DNA of 64,000 nucleotides. It comes from Styela clava (taxonomy: Eukaryota; Chordata; Ascidiacea; Stolidobranchia; Styelidae). Positions 1 through 12,038 of this stretch are shown piece by piece; position 1 is the first letter of the stretch; every line of letters starts with the position of its first letter. The notes below the pieces were generated by a model. That model was given only the letters and a program-made list of their open reading frames with translations. It was not told the origin of the DNA and did not search any database. Location of the stretch: NCBI RefSeq assembly GCF_964204865.1, contig NC_135263.1, positions 5,644,501-5,708,500 of the forward strand, read 5' to 3'. The position numbers and the translations under genes are program-made.

Positions 1-196
1 CGAAACGGTAAGATTCTGGCCCTTCAAAATATAGCAGCTTCATGCATATCAGTAGTTTCAAGATTTGGTAATTTGGCTAATCGAAACTCTTTAAAAATCG
101 AAAACCTTTAACATTCGAAGATTCCTAAATACGCTCAAAGAATCCTGAACATACAATTAGGCAAATACCTGCAATAACTGCTGCCTCCACGCAGTA

Positions 197-1306
197 TTAC
201 TCTGCTGCAATCAAGATCTTGGATTTATACTTCTCCAACTCAGATTTGTCATTCGCGACCAATGCATAGGACGCTGGGATTCCTGCGTTAAAAAAGCAAA
301 AGATTTACTTATAAAAAAGATCTATTTAATACACCGTGTTATTGAGTCAGGGGCTTAAGTCAGTGGTTCTCAGCCTGTTTTAGTTTGCGGACCGGTAAAA
401 TTTTAAAACTAATTCTGGAGACCGGTGAACCTTGGAACCAACCCAAAATGTCAATAACCGATGTAAGTACGTCTAAAGTATGCAATTCAAAAGCAGACAA
501 CTCAATCAAGAGAAATTTCTGCTGTCTTTCCGATATCATGCGTGTTTTAATACAGTTCCGATGAAGTTTCTGCAAGGCAAAGTTGAAAGTTGACTTTCAC
601 GCGATTTCTCTGTTTTGTTCTCGATGAGAGATAACAATAGAAGTATTTCTCACACAAGTAAGTTGTACAAAAATCGGCAGTATTTTATTGAATTTGTCAC
701 TGAGATATTCTTTGTCAAGCAATATCCAAAACTGCGACAATGGTACTCAGCCGTTCAGGGCTTAAAATGGGCCTCGGGTTCTCTGACCAAGTTTGCTTTA
801 TGCATCTATAGAAGGTAAAACTCACAAAATAAAAGGGCAGGCCATCAATGCTTTGCAGTTTTCAATTGAGATCTAACATTTTGCAATATATTTGGCAAAC
901 CGGCAGGAAGGTTGACGCGCATCGGCGGTTGAAACCCACTGGCGGTCCCATTGGTATCACCATAATCTCAGACAGCTGATTAGATTAAGTTGAAATGTTG
1001 TAATGCTAAACAATCTTCCAAAATATGGAAATAATAGTGCATTTGTATCCGCTTTTCAACAACGCATTTTTTTATACTGACTGCACAAAAAATGATACTG
1101 CTCGAAAAACTAATTATAAAACAGAGAGTTAGGGCTTCGTTTAATACCTCTCAACTCGCGATATTTTGCGGCCACATCTTAGTTACAAAGTAATGTTAAA
1201 TATCATTTGCATACGTTACCTGAAGAAGATAGTTTGTCTTGTGCAGCTGTGGCAGAAGATGCACCTGTTGCTTCAACTTCAATAATTTTTCCATAGCACA
1301 TGGTCG
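197..1306 (-). CDS. Two phase-1 exons encoding an unrecognised C-terminus
   Basis: Two exons read on the minus strand: 1306-1220 (acceptor TTTTCAG, donor GTAACG) and 282-197 (acceptor ACGCAG), ending in TAA at 199-197. They join in phase to give a tail that starts ATMCYGKIIEVEATG and ends KYKSKILIAAE. I do not recognise the domain. The first exon begins with the same phase-1 'CG ACC' start as a cysteine module of the gene at 1681-3743, so these may be alternative 3' exons of that gene. Splicing from inside its last exon would need a weak GTTCAA donor at 1716-1715. They could equally be the end of a separate gene. The exon calls rest on splice signals and matching phase; the attachment is inference. 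Confidence 0.45.
361..941. mobile_element. Possible degenerate hAT-like element
   Basis: The left end reads CAGTGGTTCTCAGCC and the right end, reverse-complemented, CAGTGGGTTTCAACCG, resembling hAT-type termini of the CAGTGGTT class. It lies in the intron between the two exons above. The adjoining 8-mers do not match, so no target duplication supports it. Open frames inside are short and look non-coding. Confidence 0.3.
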
Positions 1307-1643
1307 CTGAAAATAAATAGCTTAGTTCCTCAATGAAGTGCTCAACTCCATGGAATTTTAGACAATGAAAATTGCTAGGGTGATTGGATTTATGTGTTTT
1401 TAGGCAATAATTAAATCACCATGGTGTCAAAATGCAGCCACGGATTCAAAATCTTAAGTATGTAGCTAACAAGACTTTCCATAGACATTAGTTCCCTATT
1501 GTTCTCATTCATGCGTATCTTCGAAATGCATACGTCACACCTGTATAGACTACACATGAATAGCAGTTGCCACATTTTGACTACGTCTGTTCTGAACTTT
1601 TAAGCGATTTTATAAAAATTTATCCAACTTAGACAAATGTGGG

Positions 1644-1662
1644 TTTATTAAATTATTTTATT
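1644..1662 (-). promoter_or_regulatory. Tandem poly(A) signals of the cysteine-rich gene
   Basis: On the minus strand AATAAA occurs at 1662-1657 and again at 1649-1644, about 20-35 bases beyond the TAA at 1683-1681. This position supports 1681 as a real end of translation and a transcript end. Confidence 0.6.
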
Positions 1663-1680
1663 CTATAGACAATGAAACTT

Positions 1681-3743
1681 TTAAATAAAAATGTGCGTAC
1701 ATTCTTGACTTGAACCATAACAACATCGCCTCTCGATGGGTCCACCACATTTCCCGGTAACAAAAGATTCGCCACAGTAATTCGTCATATGCATACAGGT
1801 TCCACCGCCACCCGTACATGCTCCATCACTCTGTGCGTGTGTTAGCTCGTTGTTTTGACCTGAAATCAAAGTATTAGTCAACTTGGGCCAAAAATACAAC
1901 AAGCATAAAATTGAAGTGAAAAAGTAGAAATACCAGATGTAGTTATTGTTTCAAAATTATTGCAAATAGCACTGAAAATAATGGCAAGTAAATTTTTGTC
2001 CTTAAGGACCCGGACGTTTTGAAGAAGGCCCTTTAGGCTATTTGGTTAAGTGATCAAATTATGTCGAAGTAGCCAGTTACATTTCGCGTTGAATCATATA
2101 TTAATATTTCAGTGGATTTCAACCGAGGCCCGTTGGAGCAGGTGGTCACAGAGCAGGTGGCCAATATGTCAGACGCAAAACTGATAGAATTCTTTTACTT
2201 TGTCTTCAGTTGAATACAATTTAAACTTACACACGGAGTTACAAGAAGTACAACATCGTCTATTTGAATCTCCTCCACATTTTCCGAGCTCATACCCGGA
2301 AATACATACGTTCTTTGTGTAATCCTGACATGTTCCGCCTAAGCTAGTACAAGTATAGTCCAACGCGGTCGCTGAAATAGAATTATCAAAACTCGTATTT
2401 TACATTTTTACGATGTTTCATAATTAATAAACAAATATAATTGATAAATAAAATGCGTGTGAAAATATGGGTCTGCGGCCGATAAAAAAGATATAAAATA
2501 ATCAAAGCACGTAATATGTTATTAAATGCTATGATTCCTTAATGGTGCACTGCACATTCGTTATTTGAACAATATTGCCCACCTCCAATACAGCATTGCC
2601 GCGCACTCGCGCCATCGCATTTCCCTGTTTGATATGACCCTCCACAAAAGTTTGAATTGTGCATGCAAGTTCCTCCGCTGTCTTTGCACGCTCCATCATT
2701 TTGCGCATAAGACGCCTCGTTGCTTTGGCCTGCAATATTATCATCAAATGTTTGATGGCTGGATATTATTGTTGTTATGACCACCTATACGCTATTCGGA
2801 CATAATATGTTTAAGCTAAACGAACAAATACATTTGCACCGCTTGGGTTCAGAATGTGCACAAAGGTACATAATATGTCCAATCAAAATAAAAAAATACA
2901 GACAGACTTGGTATTTATAAGGATACGTTGGGAAAATTTCAAATTGAAATGATCCTACGAAAAAGTTTCCTTCTGTTGAAATTAAACTACGTGCACCGTT
3001 GTCATTAAAGTTTGATCTTTTTTTAACAAACCGAAGTAAGTGCTAAGAAGTATTTAAATCTCTCTAATATGTACGTATGCATCTAATTATAACGTAAATG
3101 TTTAAAGATAGATATAGCATTCGAGTTCCAATGACACTAAATTTGCAAACTCACATGTAGCACTACATGGTTTACAGCATCGCCTATTCGCGCCGCCATC
3201 ACACATGCCAGTCTCATATCCAGCAGTACAAACGTTCGTTGTATAATCCTGACAAATACCACCGATGTTTGTGCATCCGGAATCACTCGCAGTGGCTGAT
3301 GAAAATGAATAGTATCTTGTAGTTAGTAGATAGATAACTGATATCGTACATGGTTAGTCCTGTGGTCATACTATTTGGGCTATTTCACTCTGACTTTGCC
3401 AACCAATGGCGGTATAACCGACCAATAAAATCGTTTGCTTACGTGAGGGTTCACTCGATAGTGAGATGGGGAAAATGAGGTCGCTTTTGCAATAAATAGG
3501 TTTTTTAAATGACATTTTAAACTCAAATACATTAAATTTAAAAATAATCTCCTGCTCATATAATAATAAAATACATCAATAAAAGCCCAATCCCATAGAG
3601 ATTTTGCCAAAGCGGCTCAAATCGTGTTTAGCATATAACCTCGAGAACAATATTTTTCCTTGTAGGAAAAAGCAAATGTTGTGCCGTTGTATTCTAAAAA
3701 ACTCACCAAACGCCAGCATTGAAAACACAATTGAGGCATACAT
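1681..3743 (-). CDS. Secreted cysteine-rich repeat protein (four modules)
   Basis: Five minus-strand exons join with all phases consistent: 3743-3707, 3295-3155, 2729-2583, 2371-2231 and 1859-1681, giving 214 residues. Exon 1 encodes a short hydrophobic start (MYASIVFSMLAF) that looks like a signal peptide. Each later exon carries one module of the form C-x(3-4)-GG-x-C-x(6)-C-x(4-6)-G-x-C-x(6)-(R)(R/Q)CC. Exons 2 and 4 are both exactly 141 nt and share 'CQDYT..NVC'; exons 3 and 5 share 'DGAC...GGTCMH'. The order is therefore A-B-A-B, pointing to duplication of a two-exon unit. Six-cysteine secreted modules of this shape occur in invertebrate extracellular and immune-type proteins, but I cannot name the family. 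Exon 3 could instead read through to a stop at 2539. Confidence 0.65.
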
Positions 3744-4532
3744 TATTTAAGAATTAAAGTCTGAAATAGGGAAGATTAATTTATATAAGACAAAAATAAT
3801 TTGTAGGCAAGATAACTAATAAGCTTTCTTAGTTTGTATTCTGTACTACCAAAACGCGAGGGGTAAAAATAAACTCAATTTAGCTCAACGAAAGATCGAA
3901 TTTGAACTTGCGGTTTACTTGCATACTCATTATATATACTAAACCTGTTTACCACGATAGATATACCATTGCCTAAAATAATAGCTAAATCGTAACTGTG
4001 CGTACACCAAGATGTAAAGTCAGACTGAACAGAACAATATTTTTTACGGTTGAACTGGCCTAAAGCTATTGAACCGGGAGACTTTAAGTTTCAGCGGGTT
4101 TTTAACATAAACACGACACAGACCTTATGCTACAGCCAGGGGGGCGTACGCTTCACACACGCAATATTTTGCGCACAGTATATACATACATGCGTAAGCG
4201 CACTGTGGCCATTAAGTCCAGCTAGGACTGGCAATGGTTGACCAGTTAACCGATTTTGGATGGTTAACGGTTACGATTTATATTATTTGTTTACTGACAT
4301 CTCAGGTACGAATCACCTTCATACTGTAATATTTCAAAAATGATTAGTTCGTCGCAAATTCATCTCCCGTGACGTAATTCAAAATACTATCACTGACTGC
4401 ATTGGTCGTAAGCACCAAAAAAAGTAATTAAAGTACTAGTATTGCTGATTATAAAATTTGACAATGATAAGTTCAAAATCTTTTCCCATTCAGAATATAT
4501 TGTTAACGATTTTATTGCAAGAGCGTTTATTC
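3744..4532. other. Upstream flank of the cysteine-rich gene
   Basis: AT-rich DNA upstream of the signal-peptide exon. I see no convincing exon, RNA gene or transposon end here. A promoter would be expected but no clear motif was identified. Confidence 0.3.
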
Positions 4533-4684
4533 GGTACTCCCTTAGTGTGTGTACCAGGTTAGGGTTAGACCATAATTTTATCGCGATTTTCCTAAATTTC
4601 CTGCTGATAGGCTTCCGTCCCTCTACACGTCTTGATGTAAAGTAGGCGAACAAAATTAGTTGGTACGCACACTTCTGGAGCGCC
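4533..4684 (+). mobile_element. MITE with an 8-bp target duplication (family M1)
   Basis: A 152-bp element bounded by GGTACTCCC and GGAGCGCC and flanked on both sides by the identical 8-mer GTTTATTC (4525-4532 and 4685-4692). Its ends form an imperfect inverted repeat: GG..CTCC....GTGTG.GTACCA on each strand. Related copies are at 4869-4960 (minus, partial), 37192-37382 and 63351-63508. An 8-bp duplication fits hAT- or Mutator-type mobilisation. No coding capacity. Confidence 0.75.
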
Positions 4685-4868
4685 GTTTATTCAGTGTCAT
4701 CGAACAAGTGTGCATTCTGTCACAGGAATATATGAGCATATCGACATTTTCGGGAAGTTGTGACGAACGTTTTGAATTAAAAATATTTCCGGTCGTGTTT
4801 TCCTCATGATGTCTCGAAGTAAAACTTGCACACCGAGCACTGAAAGTTTTCTCGCGTGAATTGGCGCT

Positions 4869-4960
4869 TCAGAAGTGTGTATACCAATATGGAGGTAACT
4901 AATTTTGGTCGCCTATTTTATATCAAGTTGTGTAATAGGACTGAAACCCAGGAATGTAAA
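4869..4960 (-). mobile_element. Partial copy of MITE family M1
   Basis: Starts GGCGCTTCAGAAGTGTGTATACC, the reverse complement of the M1 right end, and continues through the segment resembling AACAAAATTAGT and the AACTTGATGTAAAGTAGG region. The opposite terminus is missing. It lies only 185 bp from the full copy at 4533-4684 and in inverted orientation. Confidence 0.6.
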
Positions 4961-5495
4961 TGAATTTAATTACACAATCAGGTTTTCTAAAACACTTCCA
5001 TTGTTCGAGGTGGGCCTACGCTGCATATATCTCTTGCAGTAAGGAGACCATGAAACTATTTCGATCGTGATATAATTTCGTGCGATACAAGTTTAATTTA
5101 CGGGAAATTTCTTGGGAACCTTTAAAACTCAAATTATAACTTATTACGTCAAACGTTACGCTGCGGTTAACCGATTAGCCGTTTGAGTGATTTTCTGAAA
5201 TTCCCAACCCTACTCACAACTTTTCGTACACTTGAATTCCAACGCTTGCTTTTATCCAACTTTATAACTCTATAAAGTTAACAAATTTTTAATTTAAATT
5301 TGTATCATTTGTAATAGTTTTAGTAATAAATCTCCATCTCAATAAAAAAATGAATCTCTCGCCTATGTTGACTTCTCTAAAAAGATTGTTTTTGCTTAAC
5401 GTTTCACGACTATCCGCTTTCGGAAAATGAATAAATAAATCAGTATATAATCATCCTGTACAAAATTGAGTCACTCATGACACTGCTCTCCACAG

Positions 5496-6475
5496 AATAA
5501 CGATGTCCGTATATTTGTTTTTACAATCACTCACCTCTTTCCATTCTGTAAAATCAATCACATATCGTCATCACGTTATATGTTGCCATCTTCAAAATAA
5601 TGAGCTTTTCATTCTATTCTATGCATTGATTCTATAAAATGATAATAATGATTTTGCACGACCAATGATTTAAAATAACGATGTCCGTATATTTGTTTTT
5701 ACAATCACTCACCTCTTTCTATTCTGTAAAATCAATCACATATTGTCATCACTTTATATATTGCCATCTTCAAAATAATGAGCTTTTCATTCTATTCTAT
5801 GCATTGATTCTATAGAATAATAGTAATGATCCGCACGACCAATGACATAATATAACACACGAAACGTATGATTAACAGTTTTGTTAGGTTATTCTTCATG
5901 CTGTTATCGTTTTTTGTTGACACCTTGGCCAATAGATATGAAATAACCGATAGATTAAGATGGATGTGGCCCATAATAGCTATTTATTTTATAGTTTCTG
6001 CACTCAATGGAGTCCGTTGGCTGATCCCGAATTCCGTAATTAAATTTGCGCCATCACGTTGATTTTTCTGTATTCGATTCTGGCGAGTTCGTAATCAATC
6101 AACAGTTTTCAGACGAAAGTATTTCGTGTCCATACAACTCTCATTGTTCCTGCATTGATCTCTCGTTACATAATAAAAAAAGTAAATCTGATTATTATCC
6201 TCTCCGCGATATTATGAATTCATGCCCACGTCACTGGCTGACGTAATTTTAGTACTGATGCTTTAGAATTTATTTCATGACACCGCTCACGGAAAATACC
6301 GGTGTCCAATTTACAATCATTCATCTCTTTTTATTCTGTAGAATCAATCACATATCATCATCACTTTATATATTGCCAGCTTAAAAAATAATGAGCCTTT
6401 CATTCTGATCTATTCATTGATCAAATCAAATAATAGTAATGATTACTGCATGACCAATGACATAATATAAGACTC
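5496..6475. repeat. 178-bp repeat: two tandem copies and one displaced copy
   Basis: A segment starting AATAACGATGTCCGTATATT at 5496 recurs at 5674 with few differences, a 178-bp period. A third, more diverged copy starts around 6298 (GGTGTCCAATTTACAATCATTC) and ends near 6475. About 445 bp of unrelated sequence separates copies two and three. No coding signal in the repeat. Confidence 0.7.
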
Positions 6476-6775
6476 AAAACGTGTTATTCAGAGTTTAAAT
6501 ATAATAATAAAGCATTTCATAACTCTAGTTACTTCCGCGACAACCTTGATAACGGTCCGCCAAATATATTCCAATATAAATATATTATAAGCAAATTGAC
6601 GACATGTCCATTAATTCTATGATTTTTTAACTCTTATTGATTCGTAGTACCGGTATTCGCCTAACAACCAAACTTGGTGAGAGGTCCTCTGCCCATTTAA
6701 GCTCTGAACGGCGGGTGTTTGTTAAGTCTATGTTCTATGACCTCACAACGGAGGAATTTGATAGCACGTAGTACT

Positions 6776-7967
6776 AGGGTTGGTATTTCGGAGCCAGTTT
6801 TTAAAATCCCGGTATTGAGCCGTATAATCCCGGGATTAAGTAAAAGATTGAAACAATTTGCATGACAATAAAATCACGTATTCATTTCATGTAATATCGA
6901 CACATAAATATTATAGCATCTAGGGCAGTGGTTTCCAATCTTTCATATCGCGGAACACTATTTAGCTATTTAAATATTCGCGGCACACCTATCACAAAAC
7001 ACGAACATTTTCTGCTCATAAAAAGTGCGATAGTCGAACGCAAACAAATGGTTAATAGTTGAAACTGTTTTCTTACATTATTGTAAACGAGAGCGTCTTC
7101 GGAGCACCTCGCATTATTGTAAACGTTGCGCGGCCACACGGGTAATACGTGGCCTTCAAACGCGCCATCGATCACGCGCTTAGGTTTTGCTCGCGGTTCT
7201 ACTTTACGCTCTTATTATTATCACATGTATTGTCACTTTTTCCCAACTTAATTCATTTTTGTTACAATTCAATATGTTTCTCGTCAAATCCACCACGCTT
7301 TCGTGAAATAGTGCAACTTACTAAATTTATGAAGGTTTTATTAAGTTTCATTGCATCAGTGTGTTGACAACCACGCGTTTCGCCAGATAGCTGGCGTGAT
7401 TACAGATCAGGTGGGCAAATTAATAATTTTCATCGAATCGAGTAATTTGTACGAATTGTCGAATATTGGGTTGAATTCGGGATTTTATTCCGGTTTTTTA
7501 TCTTTTGGGTCGGCTTCGATCTTTTTGTCACAGTTTGTAAATTAACTGTCTTAATTTTAAGCTAAAAATATTATTTTTTGACGCCGGAATGCGTATATTT
7601 ATGAGGACGATAGTTGACATTCTTGATTTTACTTTTCTATTGTGGCTGTTTTATTTTCGTATTAAATAGTGAATAAAAAGCCTGCAAAGTCATTGCGTGA
7701 ATCCTGAATACTATTTCGAGTTCAAATTATGATTAAATAAGTCGGCAATAATGGCAAATCTACTAATAAAATAATAATTCCTTGGTAAAATTTTGCATAA
7801 TAATTCCACTTAGTCTGACAGACTCAAACCCTAAGCGTAGATGGCTTAAATATTATGGTATAACCTACAATTTTTGAGAATAAATCCCAGGATTTTTAGG
7901 AAATAATTGCTTGATCGAGATTGAAAAAACAGTCCAAACCCGGGGTTTCCCGGGGTCCCAACCCTAC
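6776..7967. mobile_element. Possible degenerate DNA element with TAGGGTTGG ends
   Basis: The left end near 6776 reads TAGGGTTGGTATTTCGG and the right end, reverse-complemented, TAGGGTTGGGACCCCGG. Both are followed by a CCGGG-rich stretch. No matching target duplication adjoins them. A hAT-like terminus (CAGTGGTTTCCAATC) at about 6926 lies inside, so the region is probably a nest of broken elements. Open frames inside are short and unconvincing. Confidence 0.35.
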
Positions 7968-8458
7968 ATAGCACGGTACCTGATTGAAAAATTCTCAGTT
8001 CGCACTTTCCGTAATTTGACAGTAGGCTTATAATTTAGCGAGGTTTGATAGTAAAATGGAGGCAAACAAACAGCAAAATATTAAATTTGAAGGTCCGCCG
8101 GTCCGCAAAAATTATTTTGAAAGTTTACCGGTCCGCGAACTGAAAAAGTTAAGAACCACTTCTATCAACATATTAATATGTATAGTGAAAGACATTTGAA
8201 TTTCGATTTAATTATTATTTACAAATTTTATATAAGTTCAAGGGATTGTAAATGTTGTTACCGAATGCTACGTCCATTTTTTACATTAATTCAGACTTGC
8301 ATTTAGTCACTATGTAAAACCAGTGGCTCTTTACTGATTAACTTTGATCTTATTCGTATTGCTTATTCCTTGTTCCAGTCAGCCGTGTCGCTGCTGAATT
8401 ATAGATACAGATATACCGAAGAAACAATCTTATTGAAAAACAATCAACTTGAAAATGC
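7968..8458. other. Gene-free DNA left of the MULE
   Basis: Contains a probable hAT right end near 8090-8161 (GGTCCGCGAACTG ... TTAAGAACCACTT) and no gene. The last eight bases, GAAAATGC at 8451-8458, are the target duplication of the MULE that follows. Confidence 0.4.
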
Positions 8459-8955
8459 GGTGACAGCACATTTGAACCTACGTACATTTGAACCCGTACA
8501 TCTGAACCCGTAATTTGAACCCAGGACAATTGCACCTGTATACTATTGCACCTATGGACATTTGCACCTACGGACATTTGAACCCATACATTTCCACCCA
8601 TGGATTTTAGCACCCGCATATAGATTGAACCCGCGGACATTTGAACCCGTGTACGTTTGCACCCGCGTACATTTGAACCCATGTACATTTGCACCCGCGG
8701 ACATTTGAACCCGTGGACGTTTGCACCCGCGTACATTTGAACCCATGTACATTTGCACCCGCGGACATTTGAACCCATGTACATTTGAACCCACGAACAT
8801 TTGCACCCGCGGACATTTGAACCCATGTACAATTGCACCCACGGACATTTGAACCCACGTACATTTGAACCCGCGTACATTTGAACCTACATACATTTAC
8901 ACCCGCGTACAATTGTACCCACAGACATTTGCACCCATGAACATCTACACCCATG
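8459..8955. repeat. Left arm: 16-bp minisatellite terminal inverted repeat
   Basis: About thirty head-to-tail variants of a 16-bp unit of the type ACATTTGAACCCGCGT, with a recurrent TTTGCACCC variant. The outer part carries irregular units (around 8590-8640, with TTTCCACCC and TTTTAGCACCC) that are mirrored in the right arm, showing that the two arms descend from one sequence. Confidence 0.9.
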
Positions 8956-9454
8956 GGCATTTGCATTTACGGATATATGCGTCTTTACATATACACCCTT
9001 ATCCTTCCATGCTATATACTATAGTATATAGAATTGGAAGGTACACTTAGGATTTTTTGTCCAAATGCATACGTTGCGAAAACACCATGGAATTCTCGGT
9101 TATATACTCGAAGGCTTTATTACAACTATTTTCTATATATTTAAATTATATTATATATTTATATTATACTCCGTCTGTCATTGACATCGCAATTGTCGAT
9201 ATCATAAGACTCAATGGACAAAATGTTCCGCTGTAGAATGCGAGCCAAAATTGGGGAGTATGATTTGTGCTTTGAACGGTCGACGACTCTTGAAGAGCGC
9301 GAGCAAGGATTTTAATTGATGTGTTAGTTCGATCCCGCGCAAAGTTTTTCCTCGCATCAATGCCCTTTTCCCCTCGCAGACAATTCCAAACTGTTTCTTT
9401 AGGACGTTGCAGCTGCGAAGATGACAAGTCCCTTTGCGAAAATAAGTTGGAAAC

Positions 9455-10806
9455 ATGGCGCCTACATTTTCCAAGACCACAAGAGGAAACGACTTACTGA
9501 TTTACAAAGGCCACGAATATTGTAAGCGAAATGATCGGGTTTCAGATGCTACTCATTGGCGCTGCCGTCAGTTTAGGAAATTTCGATGTAAATCGACTGT
9601 TGTTACAATCGGTGAAAATGTAATAAAAGAACTAGGATATCACAGTCATTCTGGCGACAGCATTAAGACTGAAGTTGGGATCATCCGTGCAACATTAAAA
9701 GAAGCAGCATCAACACCATCAAATACATCGACAAGATATATTTTAGGTGAAGTATTGAATAATAGATCAACAGATGTAGTAATGCGCTTGCCAGGCAAGT
9801 CGACTCTGGAGGCCAATATACGCAGAGTAAGGCGACAGAAAAATTGTTCACGTACGAATCCTACAAGTGCAAGCTTTGATATTCCGAGCGAATATTTAGA
9901 TATCATTTTGCATGACACTGGCTCGGAGGATCGTCATCGGATAATGGCCATTGGAGATCGATCACTACTTGCACATCTAGATAGTGACCCATATCTTGGC
10001 GACGGTACATTTGATGTGGTGCCCGATATTTTCTTCCAGTTATATACAATTCACTGTAAAGTGGGCGCATCCTATCCACCATGCGTATATTTCCTATTAC
10101 GAGACAAGCGACAAGAAACATACGTTCAGAAGTTGGAAGCGTTGAAAATCATTTTCCCAAATGCTAACCCCACCAAAATCATTGTTGATTTTGAAATAGC
10201 AGCTATCAATGCATTCCATGCACATTTTCCTCTGGCCGATTTTAAAGAATGTTATTTTCACCTGTCACAAGCTATTTCGAAAAGTTGGTTCTATCGGATT
10301 AAAAGAGAAGTTTGAATGTTTACCTTCTTTCAATCTGAAAATTAGAAGTTTGGCAGCTCTGGCTTTTGTTCCCATTAACGAGGTTGCCGAAGTCTTCCCC
10401 TTGCTTTGCGACACCTTTGAAGATTTGCCCGAATGCAATCAACTTTTGCAATATTTTGAATCTACCTACATTCGTGGACCTCAAGTGGGTTCACGTCCAA
10501 GAGAAACAAGATTTCCCCCTCGATTGTGGAACTATGCCAAAGAGATTGAAATGGTGCCTTCGGCCCCAAGAACAACAAACGCTGTAGAAGGATTTCACAA
10601 CGCCTTACAAGGAATGTTCCGATGCAAACATCCGAGTATATATATGGGGTTTGCTGAATGGCCTACGAAAAGACATTGCGGTCCACAAACTGACTGCGGC
10701 AAATGCTCATGTAGGAGTTACGGCCCACCAAAGATCAAAGTATGTACAACTTGCCGTTAGGTTGACAGTTAAGTTTTTTCATATGGAACTGAAACCGACA
10801 AGCTGA
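9455..10806 (+). pseudogene. MULE transposase with FLYWCH finger, frameshifted
   Basis: The first frame (9455-10315) begins MAPTFSKTTRGNDLL. Residues about 5-65 form a FLYWCH-type zinc finger: the RG..L.Y.G..Y opening, WRC, a second Cys, then H-x-H. Residues about 165-280 match the MULE transposase domain, with LGDGTFDVV carrying the first catalytic Asp and IIVDFEIAAINAF the second. The frame breaks near 10280 just after FHLSQAI. It continues one frame over (SIGLKEKFECLPSF ... AVEGFHNALQG), and breaks again near 10655, where a third frame reads DIAVHKLTAANAHVGVTAH up to TGA at 10804-10806. Two separate frameshifts make it a pseudogene unless the assembly is wrong. It would have acted on the arms of its own element. 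Confidence 0.85.
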
Positions 10807-12038
10807 GGTATCTCCACTCAATAGCTCAAATGCAGTCTATTTGATTTTGATCGTGATATCGTAAAATTTCGTTTATCGTCATTACTTTGATTTGTTGTTT
10901 AACTATTGTATCATAATTGATAAATTCCTATTTTGTAAAACGTCCATAGCTACTCTATCTCAAAATTGATCGCCCATTCGACACAAATTTGTGAGTGATA
11001 ACTTTATTGAGATATTAAAATAAATGTAATCCGTAACCTATGACGTCGTTTGTAAATTGCAATATCATATTTAACAGACCCTATATGCTGAATATGTTCG
11101 ATTCACTCTAAATAGTGTAAACAGCAAAAAACATTTTTGGCCACGATAATGATTTTAAAACTTCTTCACTTTCGAATATTCAACATATTTACATGACTTA
11201 CGATTTCTATGTATAGTTTTGTTCTGACATTCTAATGAAACAATACTTCAATAAAACTGGCATTTGGCTATGAACATGTTGTTACAAAAATGGCATAGTT
11301 TCATTATCTTAATTTCATATTTTCTTAGAAACGAAGAATCTGTGAGTTTATTTATTTATATACAGACAATAGTATTCAATTTATAGATTGATTTTAGGGA
11401 AAATGTCAAAACCTGATTTGAGACAACACTCATTTTCAACAGTAAAGCGTGGTCGTGTATGCATACATATAACAATTTTGTAAACATGCTAGCAAGAAAA
11501 CATGAAGTGGCCACAGAGCTCCCAAATCTCATGCTGGGCGGGATATCATAGTAGGCGTTTTCGGTGCAATAATTTCAGAACAAATTTATAGGAGTTGACC
11601 ACTAAAAATATTACTGTAAAGCTAGTTTTAGTAAGACCCTCATTTAAGACTTCATTGGTCTGTGAGATATTTGTTCCGTATTAGCCCTGGTTTCAGGTAT
11701 TTCAACGAAATACCGCTTTCTAGGTCATCGTCTGTTTTGGAGATCGCGGCTAACGAATGAAATAAGGTTTTACAAATGTCAATGTAAAAAAACAGCAAAA
11801 GAAAAAAGACTTTGGCAGAACAATGTTGTTTATATCGTTAAGAGACGTTTATCCCTCGGACTACAATGACACTCAAAAATGCTTGCTTCGTAGAAGCGGA
11901 TAAATGCATATACACCAAAACTAACTACAAGTGAAACAGTGTTGAAATTGAGAATATTGAGCTTGCGCCTGTAACATGAAAATTATTTGCGACTGGAAAT
12001 TGCCGTTGGGGCAAACATTTTTTGTGAAAATGTACGTG

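Noticed and set aside
8350..8966. Three overlapping minus-strand open frames of 114-176 codons in the left MULE arm
   Set aside because: They are products of the 16-bp tandem unit, repeated in every frame; no start context, no domain.
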